Shown here: positions 10,299 through 18,680 of the stretch, in pieces
Position numbering within the stretch: position 1 is the stretch's first letter
Layout: every line of letters starts with the position of its first letter
NCBI RefSeq assembly: GCF_030929495.1
Contig: NZ_JAVFWN010000010.1
Location: 62,001 to 126,000 of the forward strand
DNA: 64,000 bases
From: Nocardioides sp. LHD-245
GTDB lineage: Bacteria; Actinomycetota; Actinomycetes; Propionibacteriales; Nocardioidaceae
Direction of reading: 5' to 3'
Translations under genes and position numbers: made by a program
The notes under the pieces: model-generated
Told to the model about the DNA's origin: nothing
Databases searched by the model: none
What the model saw: the letters and a program-made list of their open reading frames with translations, nothing else

Positions 10299-11615
10299 AT
10301 GGAGAGCACCGTGGAAATTCGCGTCCCCGACATCGGCGACTTCACCGGCGTACCCGTCATCGAGCTGCTCGTGGCGCCCGGCAGCGTCGTGCGGGTGGAG
10401 GATCCGCTGGTCACGCTGGAGACCGACAAGGCCACGATGGAGGTGCCCTCGCCGGTCGCCGGGACGATCGTGTCGCTGTCGGTCGCCGTCGGCGACACGG
10501 TCAGCCAGGGCAGCGTGATCGCGATCGCGGAGGTAGCAGCCGAGGAGGTAGCGGCCCAGGAGCCGGCGGCGACGTCGCCTGCGGAGCCCGCACGCGCCAC
10601 GGCGACGCAGCCACCCGGAGCGACCCCGGCACCCGGAGCGACCCCGGCACCCGGAGCGACCCCGGCACCCGCGGGGACGCAGCCCGACCCCGCGCCCGTC
10701 GTACCCGAGGCGGCCGATCCGGATGGTGGCCTCCGCGCCACCCCGCTCGTCCGCCGCCTCGCCCGCGAGCTCGACGTCGACCTGGCCGCCGTCGCCGGCA
10801 GCGGCGTCAAGGGCCGGGTCACCAAGCAGGACCTGCTCGCGCACTACGAGCGCGGCATCACACCCGCCGGAACCACCGCAGGTGCGGGGATCCCGCCGAT
10901 CCCGGAGGTGGACTTCGCGAAGTTCGGCCCGGTCCGCCGGGTCCCGCTGTCGCGGATCAAGAAGCTCTCCGGTCCGCACTTGCACCGCTCCTGGCTCAAC
11001 ATCCCGCACGTCACCCACGCCGACGAGGCCGACATCACCGACCTCGACGCGTACCGCCGTGAGCTCGACGAGGCCGCCCGCGCCGACGGCTACCGCGTCA
11101 CCCTGCTCAGCTTCCTGCTCAAGGCGGCCGCTGCCGGCCTGCGCCGGCACCCCGAGGTCAACAGCTCGCTGGCCGGCGAGGAGCTGGTCCTCAAGGACTA
11201 CGTCCACATCGGCGTCGCCGTCGACACCCCCGACGGTCTCGTCGTCCCCGTCGTGCGCGACGTCGACCGCAAGGGCATCCTCGAGCTCAGCCGCGAGCTC
11301 GCCGACCTGTCCACACGCGCCCGCGACGGCAAGCTCACCGCCACCGACCTGCAGGGCGCGACCTTCACGATCAGCAGCCTCGGCGGCATCGGCGGCACCC
11401 ACTTCACCCCCATCGTCAACGCCCCCGAGGTCGCCATCCTCGGCGTCGTCCGCTCCAAGACGGCCCCCGTCTGGGACGGCGAGGCCTTCGTGCCGCGCCT
11501 GATGCTGCCGCTGTGCCTGTCCTACGACCACCGCGTCATCGACGGAGCCCTCGCCGCCCGGTTCACCGCGCACCTCGCGGACCTGGCCGCGGACGTCCGG
11601 CGCCTGGTGCTCTGA
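10299..11615 (+). CDS. aceF: Dihydrolipoamide acetyltransferase, PDH E2 component
   Basis: 438-residue E2. There is one lipoyl domain (residues 1-80) with the lipoylation motif ETDKATMEVPSP. A Pro/Ala/Thr linker follows, containing three tandem PGATPA units (18-bp repeats near 10616-10670). The peripheral subunit-binding domain reads ATPLVRRLARELDVDLAAV then GSGVKGRVTKQDLL. The C-terminal acyltransferase domain has the catalytic SYDHRVIDGA. Only one lipoyl domain is present. It is translated 11 bp after aceE. Start MESTVEIRVPDIGD at 10299 fits the domain boundary. Confidence 0.95.
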   Translation: MESTVEIRVPDIGDFTGVPVIELLVAPGSVVRVEDPLVTLETDKATMEVPSPVAGTIVSLSVAVGDTVSQGSVIAIAEVAAEEVAAQEPAATSPAEPARATATQPPGATPAPGATPAPGATPAPAGTQPDPAPVVPEAADPDGGLRATPLVRRLARELDVDLAAVAGSGVKGRVTKQDLLAHYERGITPAGTTAGAGIPPIPEVDFAKFGPVRRVPLSRIKKLSGPHLHRSWLNIPHVTHADEADITDLDAYRRELDEAARADGYRVTLLSFLLKAAAAGLRRHPEVNSSLAGEELVLKDYVHIGVAVDTPDGLVVPVVRDVDRKGILELSRELADLSTRARDGKLTATDLQGATFTISSLGGIGGTHFTPIVNAPEVAILGVVRSKTAPVWDGEAFVPRLMLPLCLSYDHRVIDGALAARFTAHLADLAADVRRLVL

Positions 11616-11651
11616 GGCGGGAACGCGGCTGCCGCGGAGGGCGGGCTGCCA

Positions 11652-11749
11652 CACGCCGTCCACCCGTCCAGTCGCCACCTCTCAGCAGTTCCGGGCCAAT
11701 CCCGGCGGCTCTGTGCTGACAGCCGTCAGGCAGACGGGTGGACGGCGTG
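11652..11749. repeat. 17-bp perfect inverted repeat flanking 64 bp
   Basis: CACGCCGTCCACCCGTC (11652-11668) is exactly complementary to GACGGGTGGACGGCGTG (11733-11749). The interior holds a smaller dyad (CTGAC-N4-GTCAG). It lies just after aceF and before the asparaginase remnant. It could be the aceEF terminator or a short non-autonomous repeat; no target duplication was recognised. Confidence 0.6.
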
Positions 11750-11890
11750 CTACTTCCCCCAGCGCGCCGGCACACGAGCGAGGGCCAGGCCGGACGCTGC
11801 TCGTGATCGACCGCGTCGAGGAAGGCCACCGGGCGGTCAACGCCTACCGGATGGAGGGCCGGATCGGGCTCGTGCGCAGCCGAAACCCTG

Positions 11891-12336
11891 GTGCTGTGCG
11901 GGGCGGAGGACGGCTACTCGCTGCCGAACGTCCCGCGGCTGTGCTCCGCGATCCCGGGGGTCGTCTCGACGGTCCTCACCGGCACGGGCGTCACATCGGT
12001 CGACCACCTGGAAGAGGTGGCCTTCCTGATCTGGCTGCTCGACGCCTGGGTGCCGGTCGCGGTGACGGCGTCGATGCGCCCACCGACCGCCATCGGCAGC
12101 GACGCCCTGCCCACCCTTGTCGACGCCGCGGCCGGGTCGTGGTGTGCCAGGCCCAGCGCACGCCGTACGGCAGGGTGGCTCCGACCTCGACCCCGCTGCT
12201 GGGCGCGGGGAAGCTGAGCCCCCAGAAGGCCCGGCTGCTGCTCGCCGTCGCCCTCGCCGGAGAGCGGACGCCCGACCCCCAGGAGCTGCAACGCCTGCTC
12301 GACGCATCCCGCCCCGGCCCGCTGCGACGGGCTGAC
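11891..12336 (+). pseudogene. Decayed L-asparaginase gene
   Basis: Two pieces of a type I/II asparaginase in different frames. The first (about 11930-12120) reads TGTGVTSVDHLEEVAFLI and VPVAVTASMRPPTAIGSDAL, matching the asparaginase HGTDT-LEET and MRPPTAIGSDG regions. The second (about 12130-12336) reads VVVCQAQRTPYGRV and KLSPQKARLLLAVALA, matching the C-terminal domain. The central part (roughly 100 residues) and the N-terminal catalytic TGGTI segment are missing, and HGTDT is altered, so it cannot be active. It is convergent with aspartase. Asparaginase plus aspartase would convert asparagine to fumarate. Recognition is by motif memory, not alignment. Confidence 0.7.
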
Positions 12337-12350
12337 GCGACGGCAGCAGC

Positions 12351-13832
12351 TCACCAGCGCAGGGAAGCCCCCACCATCAGACCCCGCGCCAGCGCGACCG
12401 GATCGTCCTCCTCGGAGAGATCCGGGTCGTGGCCGCAGAGCACGGACGGCAACAGGAGTGCTGCGAGCTCGGCCTCCCCGAGTAGGCCCGTGCCAAGCAC
12501 GAGCTCACGCACCGTGCCCTCGCCCCGCAGCGCGGCCTTGGCGATCTCGGAGGCGGTCGCGTACCCGATCACCGGGGCCAGTGCCGTCACGACGCCGACA
12601 CTGCGCTCGACCTCGGCGGTCAGACGGGCGCGGTCGACGTCGATGCCCTCGATGCAGTTCTCGGTCAGGGTCCCCAGGGCCCGGGCCAACCAACGGGTCC
12701 CCTCGAGAAGACGGTGGGCAACCAGCGGCTCGAACGCGTTCAGCTGGAGCTGACCGGACTCGGCCGCCATGGTGATGCTGACGTCGTTGCCGCAGATCGC
12801 GTAGGCGACCTGGTTGACGACCTCGGGGATCACCGGGTTGACCTTGCCCGGCATGATGCTGGAGCCGGCCTGACGAGACGGGAGGCGGAGCTCTCCGAAG
12901 CCGGCCTGGGGGCCGGACCCGAGCAGGCGCAGGTCGTTGCAGATCTTCGACAGCTTGACCGCGACCCGCTTGATCGCGCCCGACACGAGGACGAAGACAC
13001 CGGTGTCCGACGTCGCCTCGACCAGGTCCGCCGCCGGGACGATGGGCATGTCGGCGAGCTGGGCGAGGTGTCGGCAGACGAGCACCGAGTACGCCGGGGG
13101 CGCGGTGATCCCGGTGCCGATCGCCGTGCCTCCGAGATTGACCTCGGCCAAGAGCGCACGTGTCTCCCGCAGCCGCGGCAGCTCCTCGCTCAACGTCACG
13201 GCCCAACCGCGGAACTCCCGACCCACCGTCATCGGGACGGCGTCCTGAAGCTGGGTGCGACCGATCTTGAGGACCTCGGCGAACTCTTCGCCCTTGTCGC
13301 GCAGCGCCTCCACGCAGGCGAGCACCCGACCGGCGAGTTCGTCGAGCACCCGGACAAGTGCGAGCCGGATCGCGGTCGGATAGACGTCGTTGGTGCTCTG
13401 ACAGCGGTTGACGTGGTCGATGGGATGCACCACGTCGTAGGCACCGGGCCGATGGCCGAGCAGCTCGAGGGCGCGGTTCGCGATCACCTCGTTCGCGTTC
13501 ATGTTGGTCGAGGTGCCGGCTCCTCCCTGGATCACGTCGACCACGAAGAACCGGTCGAGCCGATGCGTCGCGACCTCCGCTGCGGCGCTCTCGATCGCGG
13601 CCGCCACGACCGGGTCGATCAGGCCCAGCTCGCGATTGGCCCGGACGGCCGCCAGCTTGATCTGGCCGAGCGCCCGGATCAGCTCCGGGTGCGCGTGGAG
13701 CGGGACGTCGCTGATCGGGAAGTTCTGCAGAGCCCGCGCGGTGTGGATCCCCCACAGAGCGGACTCGGGGAGGGCGAGCTCCCCGAGGAAGTCCGTCTCG
13801 GTACGCGTGCCGGCAACTTCGGCAGTGCTCAT
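12351..13832 (-). CDS. aspA: Aspartate ammonia-lyase
   Basis: 493-residue member of the fumarase/aspartase superfamily that deaminates aspartate to fumarate and ammonia. The superfamily signature GSSIMPGKVNP is present at about residue 330, with the upstream substrate segments GAGTSTNMNANEV and GRTQLQDAVPMTVG. TNMNANEVIANRALELLG and the length favour aspartase over fumarase C or argininosuccinate lyase. Its start overlaps the stop of the M20 gene (ATGA at 13829-13832), making it the last gene of a five-gene leftward operon beginning with the flavin monooxygenase. The 3' end lies 15 bp from the asparaginase remnant. Confidence 0.9.
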   Translation of the reverse strand: MSTAEVAGTRTETDFLGELALPESALWGIHTARALQNFPISDVPLHAHPELIRALGQIKLAAVRANRELGLIDPVVAAAIESAAAEVATHRLDRFFVVDVIQGGAGTSTNMNANEVIANRALELLGHRPGAYDVVHPIDHVNRCQSTNDVYPTAIRLALVRVLDELAGRVLACVEALRDKGEEFAEVLKIGRTQLQDAVPMTVGREFRGWAVTLSEELPRLRETRALLAEVNLGGTAIGTGITAPPAYSVLVCRHLAQLADMPIVPAADLVEATSDTGVFVLVSGAIKRVAVKLSKICNDLRLLGSGPQAGFGELRLPSRQAGSSIMPGKVNPVIPEVVNQVAYAICGNDVSITMAAESGQLQLNAFEPLVAHRLLEGTRWLARALGTLTENCIEGIDVDRARLTAEVERSVGVVTALAPVIGYATASEIAKAALRGEGTVRELVLGTGLLGEAELAALLLPSVLCGHDPDLSEEDDPVALARGLMVGASLRW

Positions 13833-14980
13833 CGTCGTCCTTCCTGACGGGCCTGACGGGCCCGGTCGATCGCCGTCCAGGCCAGGGCCACCGCGCCGTC
13901 GTGGACGGCGCGCTCGGCCGCGGGACCGAGGGTGTGCTCGGCGAACGCGGCCTGGTGGTTGACCGCCGGCAGCGAGTCGATGCCGATATAGGGGTGGATG
14001 GCGGGCACCACCTGGGACACGTTCCCCATGTCCGTCGACGCCCGGTTCATCCGGGACGCGCGCCCGGAGGTGTCGAAGCGCCGTCCCAGTCGCTCCGCGT
14101 TCGCGACGTAAGCCGCGAGGGCGGATCCGTCGGTCCGGAACTCGGCGTAGGGCTGGGACTCCGGAGCGATCTCGAGCTCGCAGCCCGTCGCGAGCGCGCC
14201 CGCCTCGAAGCAGCGGCGGACGCGCGGCTCGATGTCCGCGAGCTCGTCGAGCGAGGCGGCCCGCACGTACCAGCGACCGCTAGCGGTCTCGGGGATCGCG
14301 TTGGGCGCCTCGCCCGCCTGGGTGACGATGCCGTGGACCCGGGCGGTGCCGGGCAACTGCTGCCGCAGCAGGCCGATCGCGACCTGGGAGATCGTGAACG
14401 CGTCTGCGGCGTTGACGCCGTCCTCGGGGTAGGCGGCGGCGTGGGACGCCTTGCCCCGGAACACGATCTCGGAGTGGGAGACCGCGAAGGGGCGGGCCTC
14501 GGCGACGTCGACCGGCGCCGGATGGACCATCATCGCGAGATCCAGGCCGGCGAACGCCCCCCGGTCGAGGAGCTCGATCTTGCCTCCCCCGCCCTCCTCG
14601 GCGGGGGTGCCGTAGACCTCGACGGTGAGTCCGAGGTCGTCGGCCACCTGCGCCAGCGCCCCCGCGGCGCCGGTGGACATGGCCGCGATGAGGTTGTGTC
14701 CGCAGGCGTGCCCGAGACCCGGCAGCGCGTCGTACTCGACGCATAGCCCGACCCGCAGCGGGCCGGACCCGATCCGCGCGTGCAACGCCGTCGGGAACCC
14801 GAGGTACGCCGGCGTGACCTCGTAGCCGTAGGACGAGAGGCGGTCGGCCACCCACGCGGCGGCCCGGGTCTCCTCCCAGGCCGTCTCCGGGTGTCGGTGC
14901 AGGTCGCGGGAGAGGGCGACGAGGTGGGGCAGCAGCAGGCCCGCCCGCCGGGCCACGACCTCCTTGATGTCAGAGGTCAC
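13829..14980 (-). CDS. M20-family amidohydrolase/peptidase
   Basis: 383-residue di-zinc hydrolase of the aminoacylase/carboxypeptidase (M20D, IAA-amino-acid hydrolase-like) group. Visible motifs: LSRDLHRHPETAWEE at the N-terminus, GHACGHNLIAAMS (metal ligands), PAEEGGGGK (catalytic Glu) and MVHPAP. It probably cleaves an N-acyl amino acid or amide. The start is a GTG at about 14980 that overlaps the end of the DUF1028 gene by 11 bp. Exact substrate unknown. The neighbours (RidA, DUF1028, monooxygenase, aspartase) place it in a nitrogen-compound catabolic operon. Confidence 0.88.
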   Translation of the reverse strand: MTSDIKEVVARRAGLLLPHLVALSRDLHRHPETAWEETRAAAWVADRLSSYGYEVTPAYLGFPTALHARIGSGPLRVGLCVEYDALPGLGHACGHNLIAAMSTGAAGALAQVADDLGLTVEVYGTPAEEGGGGKIELLDRGAFAGLDLAMMVHPAPVDVAEARPFAVSHSEIVFRGKASHAAAYPEDGVNAADAFTISQVAIGLLRQQLPGTARVHGIVTQAGEAPNAIPETASGRWYVRAASLDELADIEPRVRRCFEAGALATGCELEIAPESQPYAEFRTDGSALAAYVANAERLGRRFDTSGRASRMNRASTDMGNVSQVVPAIHPYIGIDSLPAVNHQAAFAEHTLGPAAERAVHDGAVALAWTAIDRARQARQEGRR

Positions 14981-15632
14981 CCGGCACCCCGTAGCTCGGA
15001 GCGCGGCCGGGCTCGATCGCGCGGGCGACATAGGCGTCCCGTTCGGGCAGCCATCGGCGCAGCAGGTCGCCGAGCTCGGCGACCGGGTCGCCGTCGGACC
15101 AGTCGACGCGCAGGTCGGTCTCGTTCCATGCCCGTCCGTGGCGGGTGACCAGGAGACCCGCCGCGTGCAGCGGACCCGCCTCGCCACCGCGGTCGAGGGC
15201 CGCCAACAGGGCGCTCAGCAGCCGCTCCTCGAGCTCGCCCGTCGCGTCCTCGAAGGCGGCCACGCCGGCGGCGATCACCGCCTCGCCCGCCAGCAGGTTG
15301 CCCGCACCGACGACACGGTCACCCCGCACCGCCGCATGGACGCCGAGGACATGACCGCCGGAGAAGAAGGCACCACCGTCGCTCCCGAGCACGGTCAGCT
15401 GGCGATACTCGACGAGCTCGGTGACGGTTGTGAGCCGGTGCAGCGCCGCCTCGGCGTCGCCGTGCCGCTCGAGGAGGTCCAGCAGCCGCGGGCCGAGCCT
15501 GGGGTCGGTCACGTTCTGGGAGGCGACCACGCCGACGCCGGAGCGCAGGTGCGCACAGCGGGCGGCCACGGCGGGACTGGACGAGGCGATGGCGATGCCG
15601 AAGCCCTGGTCGTCGGCCCCGATGAAGGACAT
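14970..15632 (-). CDS. DUF1028 family protein (Ntn-hydrolase fold)
   Basis: 220-residue protein with the DUF1028 pattern: MSFIGADDQGFGIAIASSSP at the start, then GVGVVASQNVTDPRLG, HRLTTVTELVEYRQLTVLG and GNLLAGEAVIAAGVAAFE. The family is thought to have an N-terminal-nucleophile hydrolase-like fold, and it often sits beside RidA and M20 genes in catabolic operons. Biochemical role is not established. ATG at 15632 follows the ridA stop by two bases. The C-terminal tail overlaps the M20 start. Confidence 0.85.
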   Translation of the reverse strand: MSFIGADDQGFGIAIASSSPAVAARCAHLRSGVGVVASQNVTDPRLGPRLLDLLERHGDAEAALHRLTTVTELVEYRQLTVLGSDGGAFFSGGHVLGVHAAVRGDRVVGAGNLLAGEAVIAAGVAAFEDATGELEERLLSALLAALDRGGEAGPLHAAGLLVTRHGRAWNETDLRVDWSDGDPVAELGDLLRRWLPERDAYVARAIEPGRAPSYGVPGDL

Positions 15633-15634
15633 CG

Positions 15635-16063
15635 TCACGGGATCACCGCGATCGCGTCGACCTCGACCAGCCACTCCGGCCGCGCGAGGGCACTGACGAC
15701 GAGCCCGGTGGAGATCGGGTGGACCCCCCGGGTCCAGCGGCCGATCGTCCGGTAGACCGCCTCGCGGTAGCGCGGATCCACGATGTAGATGGTCAGCTTG
15801 ACCAGGTGCTCCATGCGCGCGCCCGCCTCGGACAGCAGCATCTCGATGTTCGCCATCGCCCGCTCGGTCTGCGCCGCGACATCGCCGATGCCCACGGACT
15901 CGCTGGTGTCGAGGTCCTGCCCGATCTGACCCCGGACATAGACCGTGTTGCCGGCGACGACCGCCTGGCAGAGGTCGTTGTCGAGCTCCTGCTCCGGGTA
16001 GGTGTCACGCGTGTTGAAGGGGCGGATGCGCGTGTGGCCGCCCGCGACGATGGGGGCGTTCAT
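15635..16063 (-). CDS. RidA/YjgF family enamine-imine deaminase
   Basis: 142-residue member of the Rid family, which hydrolyses reactive enamine/imine intermediates to ketones and ammonia. The core reads NTVYVRGQIGQDLDTSESVG, TERAMANIEMLLSEAGA and the C-terminal signature ARPEWLVEVDAIAVIP, which keeps the conserved acidic and arginine positions. The start ATG at 16063 overlaps the monooxygenase stop (ATGA). Its presence suggests an imine intermediate in this pathway, for example from amine or amino-acid oxidation (inference). Confidence 0.9.
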   Translation of the reverse strand: MNAPIVAGGHTRIRPFNTRDTYPEQELDNDLCQAVVAGNTVYVRGQIGQDLDTSESVGIGDVAAQTERAMANIEMLLSEAGARMEHLVKLTIYIVDPRYREAVYRTIGRWTRGVHPISTGLVVSALARPEWLVEVDAIAVIP

Positions 16064-17361
16064 CGGCTCGCTCCCGTCAGGCCGGCCCGCTCGCGCAGGT
16101 CCCCTGGTGCCGGCTCCGGCGCATAGGCAAGATAGCGGCGCTGGGTCATGATGTGGTCGGCGACGTACTTCGCGTCGTGCCAGACGCCCCAGATGAAGCT
16201 GGAGCCACGGCGCGACAGCCACGGCAGCCCCAGGAAGTAGACGCCGGACTCGACGGACACCCCGCGCTGCTGTCGCGGCCGGCCCGCCTCGTCGAACGCG
16301 TCGACGCGGAGCCAGTCGTAGTCCGCAGCGAAGCCGGTCGCCCAGACGATCGTGGTGATGCCCTCCGCGGCCAGGTCCAGGGAGAGGACTGGCTCGGTGA
16401 GACAGGCCGGGTCGGGGCGCGTGACCCGGGCCTGCGGCTCCTCGGGCAGGTCGAGTCCATGGCGCTCGACGTAGGCATCGGCCGCGTCGAGGAGAGCCAG
16501 GTAATTGGCGTCGCCGCGGGCGACATTGGCGCCGAGGTCGGCGGCGAACGTGAGCACGCCGTCCTGGTAGGCGCTCGTGAGGCCGAGCAGCTCGATGCCG
16601 CTCTCCGCCAGCGCACGGAAGTCCACCGTGCGCCCGCCGTGGGCACCGCTGACGGCGATGGTGACGTGCTCGGCGCCCTGGGGCGGGGCGTCGGCGTCCC
16701 ACAGACCCAGCACACCCAGCCACCAGCAGAAGTCCCGGCTCCGGTAGCTCCGCGGCGGCCGCTCGTGGGGACCGACCGAGAGGAGGACCCGACGTCCCGA
16801 CCTGCGCAGCTCGTCGGCGATCTGAACGCCCGACGAGCCGGCGCCGACCACCAGGACCGCACCCTCCGCCAGTTGCTCGGGGTTGCGGTATCCACTCGAG
16901 TGAAGCTGCGTCCGCACGGCGCCCGCGGGGACGATCGGCGGGATGACGGGCCGCTGGAACGGTCCGGTCGCGGCGACCACGAACCGGGCGCCGATCACGC
17001 CGTCAGTCGTCTCGACGTGGAAGCCGGGGCGTCCCGGCTTGCGCCGCACCTCGGTCACCTCGACGCCGCACCGGATCGGAGCCTCGATCTTGCGCGCATA
17101 GCTCTCGAAGTACTGCGCGACCTGGTCCTTGGTCGCGAAGCCGTCGGGGGCGACGTCGGAGAACTCCATGCCCGGGAAGCGGTCATGCCAGGCCGGGCCG
17201 TTCGCGACGAGCGAGTCCCAGCGCTCGGTACGCCACCGCTCCGCGATCCGGTCACGCTCCAGCACCAGGTGTGAGACGCGCTGAGCACCGAGGTGCTCGC
17301 TCATCGCCAGACCTGCCTGCCCGCCGCCGATCACGACGACCTCGACATCCTCATTCGACAT
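16060..17361 (-). CDS. Flavin-containing monooxygenase (FMO/CzcO-like)
   Basis: 433-residue FAD/NADPH enzyme. The FAD-binding GGGQAG is at residues 12-17 and a second Rossmann motif, VGAGSSG, is near 170. The linking segment LHSSGYRNPEQL is typical of bacterial CzcO/YUCCA-like FMOs. Such enzymes oxygenate nitrogen, sulphur or carbonyl groups. Beside an aldoxime dehydratase and a nitrilase, N-oxygenation of an amine or amino acid to an aldoxime is an attractive but unproven role. It is the first gene of the leftward operon FMO-ridA-DUF1028-M20-aspA. Start MSNEDVEVVVIGG at 17361 puts the dinucleotide fold at the N-terminus as expected. Confidence 0.87.
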   Translation of the reverse strand: MSNEDVEVVVIGGGQAGLAMSEHLGAQRVSHLVLERDRIAERWRTERWDSLVANGPAWHDRFPGMEFSDVAPDGFATKDQVAQYFESYARKIEAPIRCGVEVTEVRRKPGRPGFHVETTDGVIGARFVVAATGPFQRPVIPPIVPAGAVRTQLHSSGYRNPEQLAEGAVLVVGAGSSGVQIADELRRSGRRVLLSVGPHERPPRSYRSRDFCWWLGVLGLWDADAPPQGAEHVTIAVSGAHGGRTVDFRALAESGIELLGLTSAYQDGVLTFAADLGANVARGDANYLALLDAADAYVERHGLDLPEEPQARVTRPDPACLTEPVLSLDLAAEGITTIVWATGFAADYDWLRVDAFDEAGRPRQQRGVSVESGVYFLGLPWLSRRGSSFIWGVWHDAKYVADHIMTQRRYLAYAPEPAPGDLRERAGLTGASR

Positions 17362-17553
17362 TGCCCTACCTCCACATCTCTCGGCGGCTCACCCGCCGCC
17401 GGCCCTCGCCGGCGGGGCCGTCCTCACGATCCTGACTGCGTCCCTTGCACATGTCCAACAGATGTTGTTGGCCTTTTGAATCTTTGATTTCGATGCAATG
17501 CGGCAGGCTCGCGCCGCGGCGTCGACCCGAGCCCGGGCCGTCCACTACGGCAG
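17362..17553. promoter_or_regulatory. Promoter region of the monooxygenase operon with a dyad
   Basis: AT-richer stretch (especially 17440-17500) between the nitrilase transcript end and the monooxygenase start at 17361. It contains CCAACA-N5-TGTTGG (17455-17471), a perfect 6+6 dyad and a candidate regulator site, and TTTCGATGCA near 17488. No gene is present. Confidence 0.5.
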
Positions 17554-17580
17554 GCGGGGCGTGGCATCGCCACGCCCCGC
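17554..17580 (-). terminator. Perfect 12-bp GC hairpin after nitrilase
   Basis: GCGGGGCGTGGC (17554-17565), 3-nt loop, GCCACGCCCCGC (17569-17580). It lies 34 bp beyond the nitrilase stop in its direction of transcription. It probably ends the permease-nitrilase transcript and so separates it from the monooxygenase operon. No clear U-run. Confidence 0.7.
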
Positions 17581-17613
17581 ACTACCGCCGCGTCGCGGCC
17601 GCTCGTCCCGGGT

Positions 17614-18651
17614 CTAGACGGACGACTCGTCCTCCTCGTCGAAGGCGGGCATCGCCCCCGGAGCGGCGACCATCACCCCTCCGGCCTCGGCCGCGGCACC
17701 GTGGTCGACCGGCCGACGGGGCTCACGGTTCACGACGAGCCGCGTCGCGTCGGCCCGGGCGTAGTGCCCGGCCGGGTCCGCGGCCTGCTTCGCGCGACGG
17801 ATCTCCGCGAGATCCAGGTCCGCCACCAAGATGTCCTCCGCCGTATAGGGCAGCGGGCCCGCGAGCTCCGCCCCCGAGGGCGCGAAGATGGTCGTCGTAC
17901 CGCCGCCGAGCTCAAGCAGGCGCTGCTTCTCGGGGGTGTCGCACAGCCGGGACATGACGACCTCGTCGACGATGCTCGTGCAGGCCAGCACGAAGGACTG
18001 ACCCTCGAGCGCATACACCTTCGAGGCCGCCATGTTCGCCTCGACGCCGAGTGCGTAGGCCTGCTCCCGATAGATGGACAGGGCCGGCCAGGCCGCGATG
18101 TGGATCTGGTCCCCGGCGGCGTACATCGCGTACTTCGACAGCGGCTGCAGGTGCTCCCAGCAGTTGAGGCCGCCGATCCTGCCGATGGGGGTGTCGAGGA
18201 CGAAGAGGTCGCTGCCGTCGCCTTCGCCCCAGACGCTGCGCTCCACATGCGTGGGCTTGAGCTTGCGGTGGCGCCCGCGCAGCGAGCCGTCGGCTCCGAT
18301 GAAGAACAGCGTGCAGTAGAGACTGCCGCCGTCACGTTCCGTGGCTCCCATCACCACCTCGACGCCCGCACGCCGGGCGGCGGTGCGAAGGGCCCGGAGT
18401 TCGGGCCCGTCGATCTCGACAGCGTTCTGGTGGAGCTCGACGAAGTAGTCGCTCCCCCACGCCGGCGCGCCCAGCCAGATCCAGAAGGGGAAGCCGGGCA
18501 GCCAGCTCTCGCCGAACGCGACCAGCTGGGCGCCGCGCGCGGCCGCGTCGTCGATGAGCTGGATCGCCTTGTCGACCGACTTGTCCTTGTCCATCCAGAC
18601 GGGCGCGGCCTGCACCGCGGCCACCCGCACGATCGGGTCGATGTGTGCCAT
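17614..18651 (-). CDS. Nitrilase
   Basis: 345-residue branch 1 nitrilase, converting a nitrile to a carboxylic acid and ammonia. The catalytic triad is visible: Glu48 (VAFGESWLPGFP), Lys130 (GRHRKLKPTHVER) and Cys164 (GGLNCWEHLQPL). These positions and the length match aliphatic/arylaceto-nitrilases. Start MAHIDPIVRVAAVQAAPVWM at 18651 follows AGAGGAAC. It lies 29 bp downstream of the permease gene and is followed by a hairpin at 17554-17580. With the aldoxime dehydratase 2.6 kb away it would complete aldoxime to nitrile to acid. Substrate preference is not determined; phenylaceto- or indoleaceto-nitrile is plausible from the partner enzyme's family. Confidence 0.92.
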   Translation of the reverse strand: MAHIDPIVRVAAVQAAPVWMDKDKSVDKAIQLIDDAAARGAQLVAFGESWLPGFPFWIWLGAPAWGSDYFVELHQNAVEIDGPELRALRTAARRAGVEVVMGATERDGGSLYCTLFFIGADGSLRGRHRKLKPTHVERSVWGEGDGSDLFVLDTPIGRIGGLNCWEHLQPLSKYAMYAAGDQIHIAAWPALSIYREQAYALGVEANMAASKVYALEGQSFVLACTSIVDEVVMSRLCDTPEKQRLLELGGGTTTIFAPSGAELAGPLPYTAEDILVADLDLAEIRRAKQAADPAGHYARADATRLVVNREPRRPVDHGAAAEAGGVMVAAPGAMPAFDEEDESSV

Positions 18652-18680
18652 GGGTTCTGTTCCTCTCGAGTCGGTGACCA

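Noticed and set aside
12351..13832. Fumarase C instead of aspartase
   Set aside because: The signature is shared, but the N-terminal and active-site segments and the asparaginase remnant next door favour aspartase. Enzyme assay would settle it.
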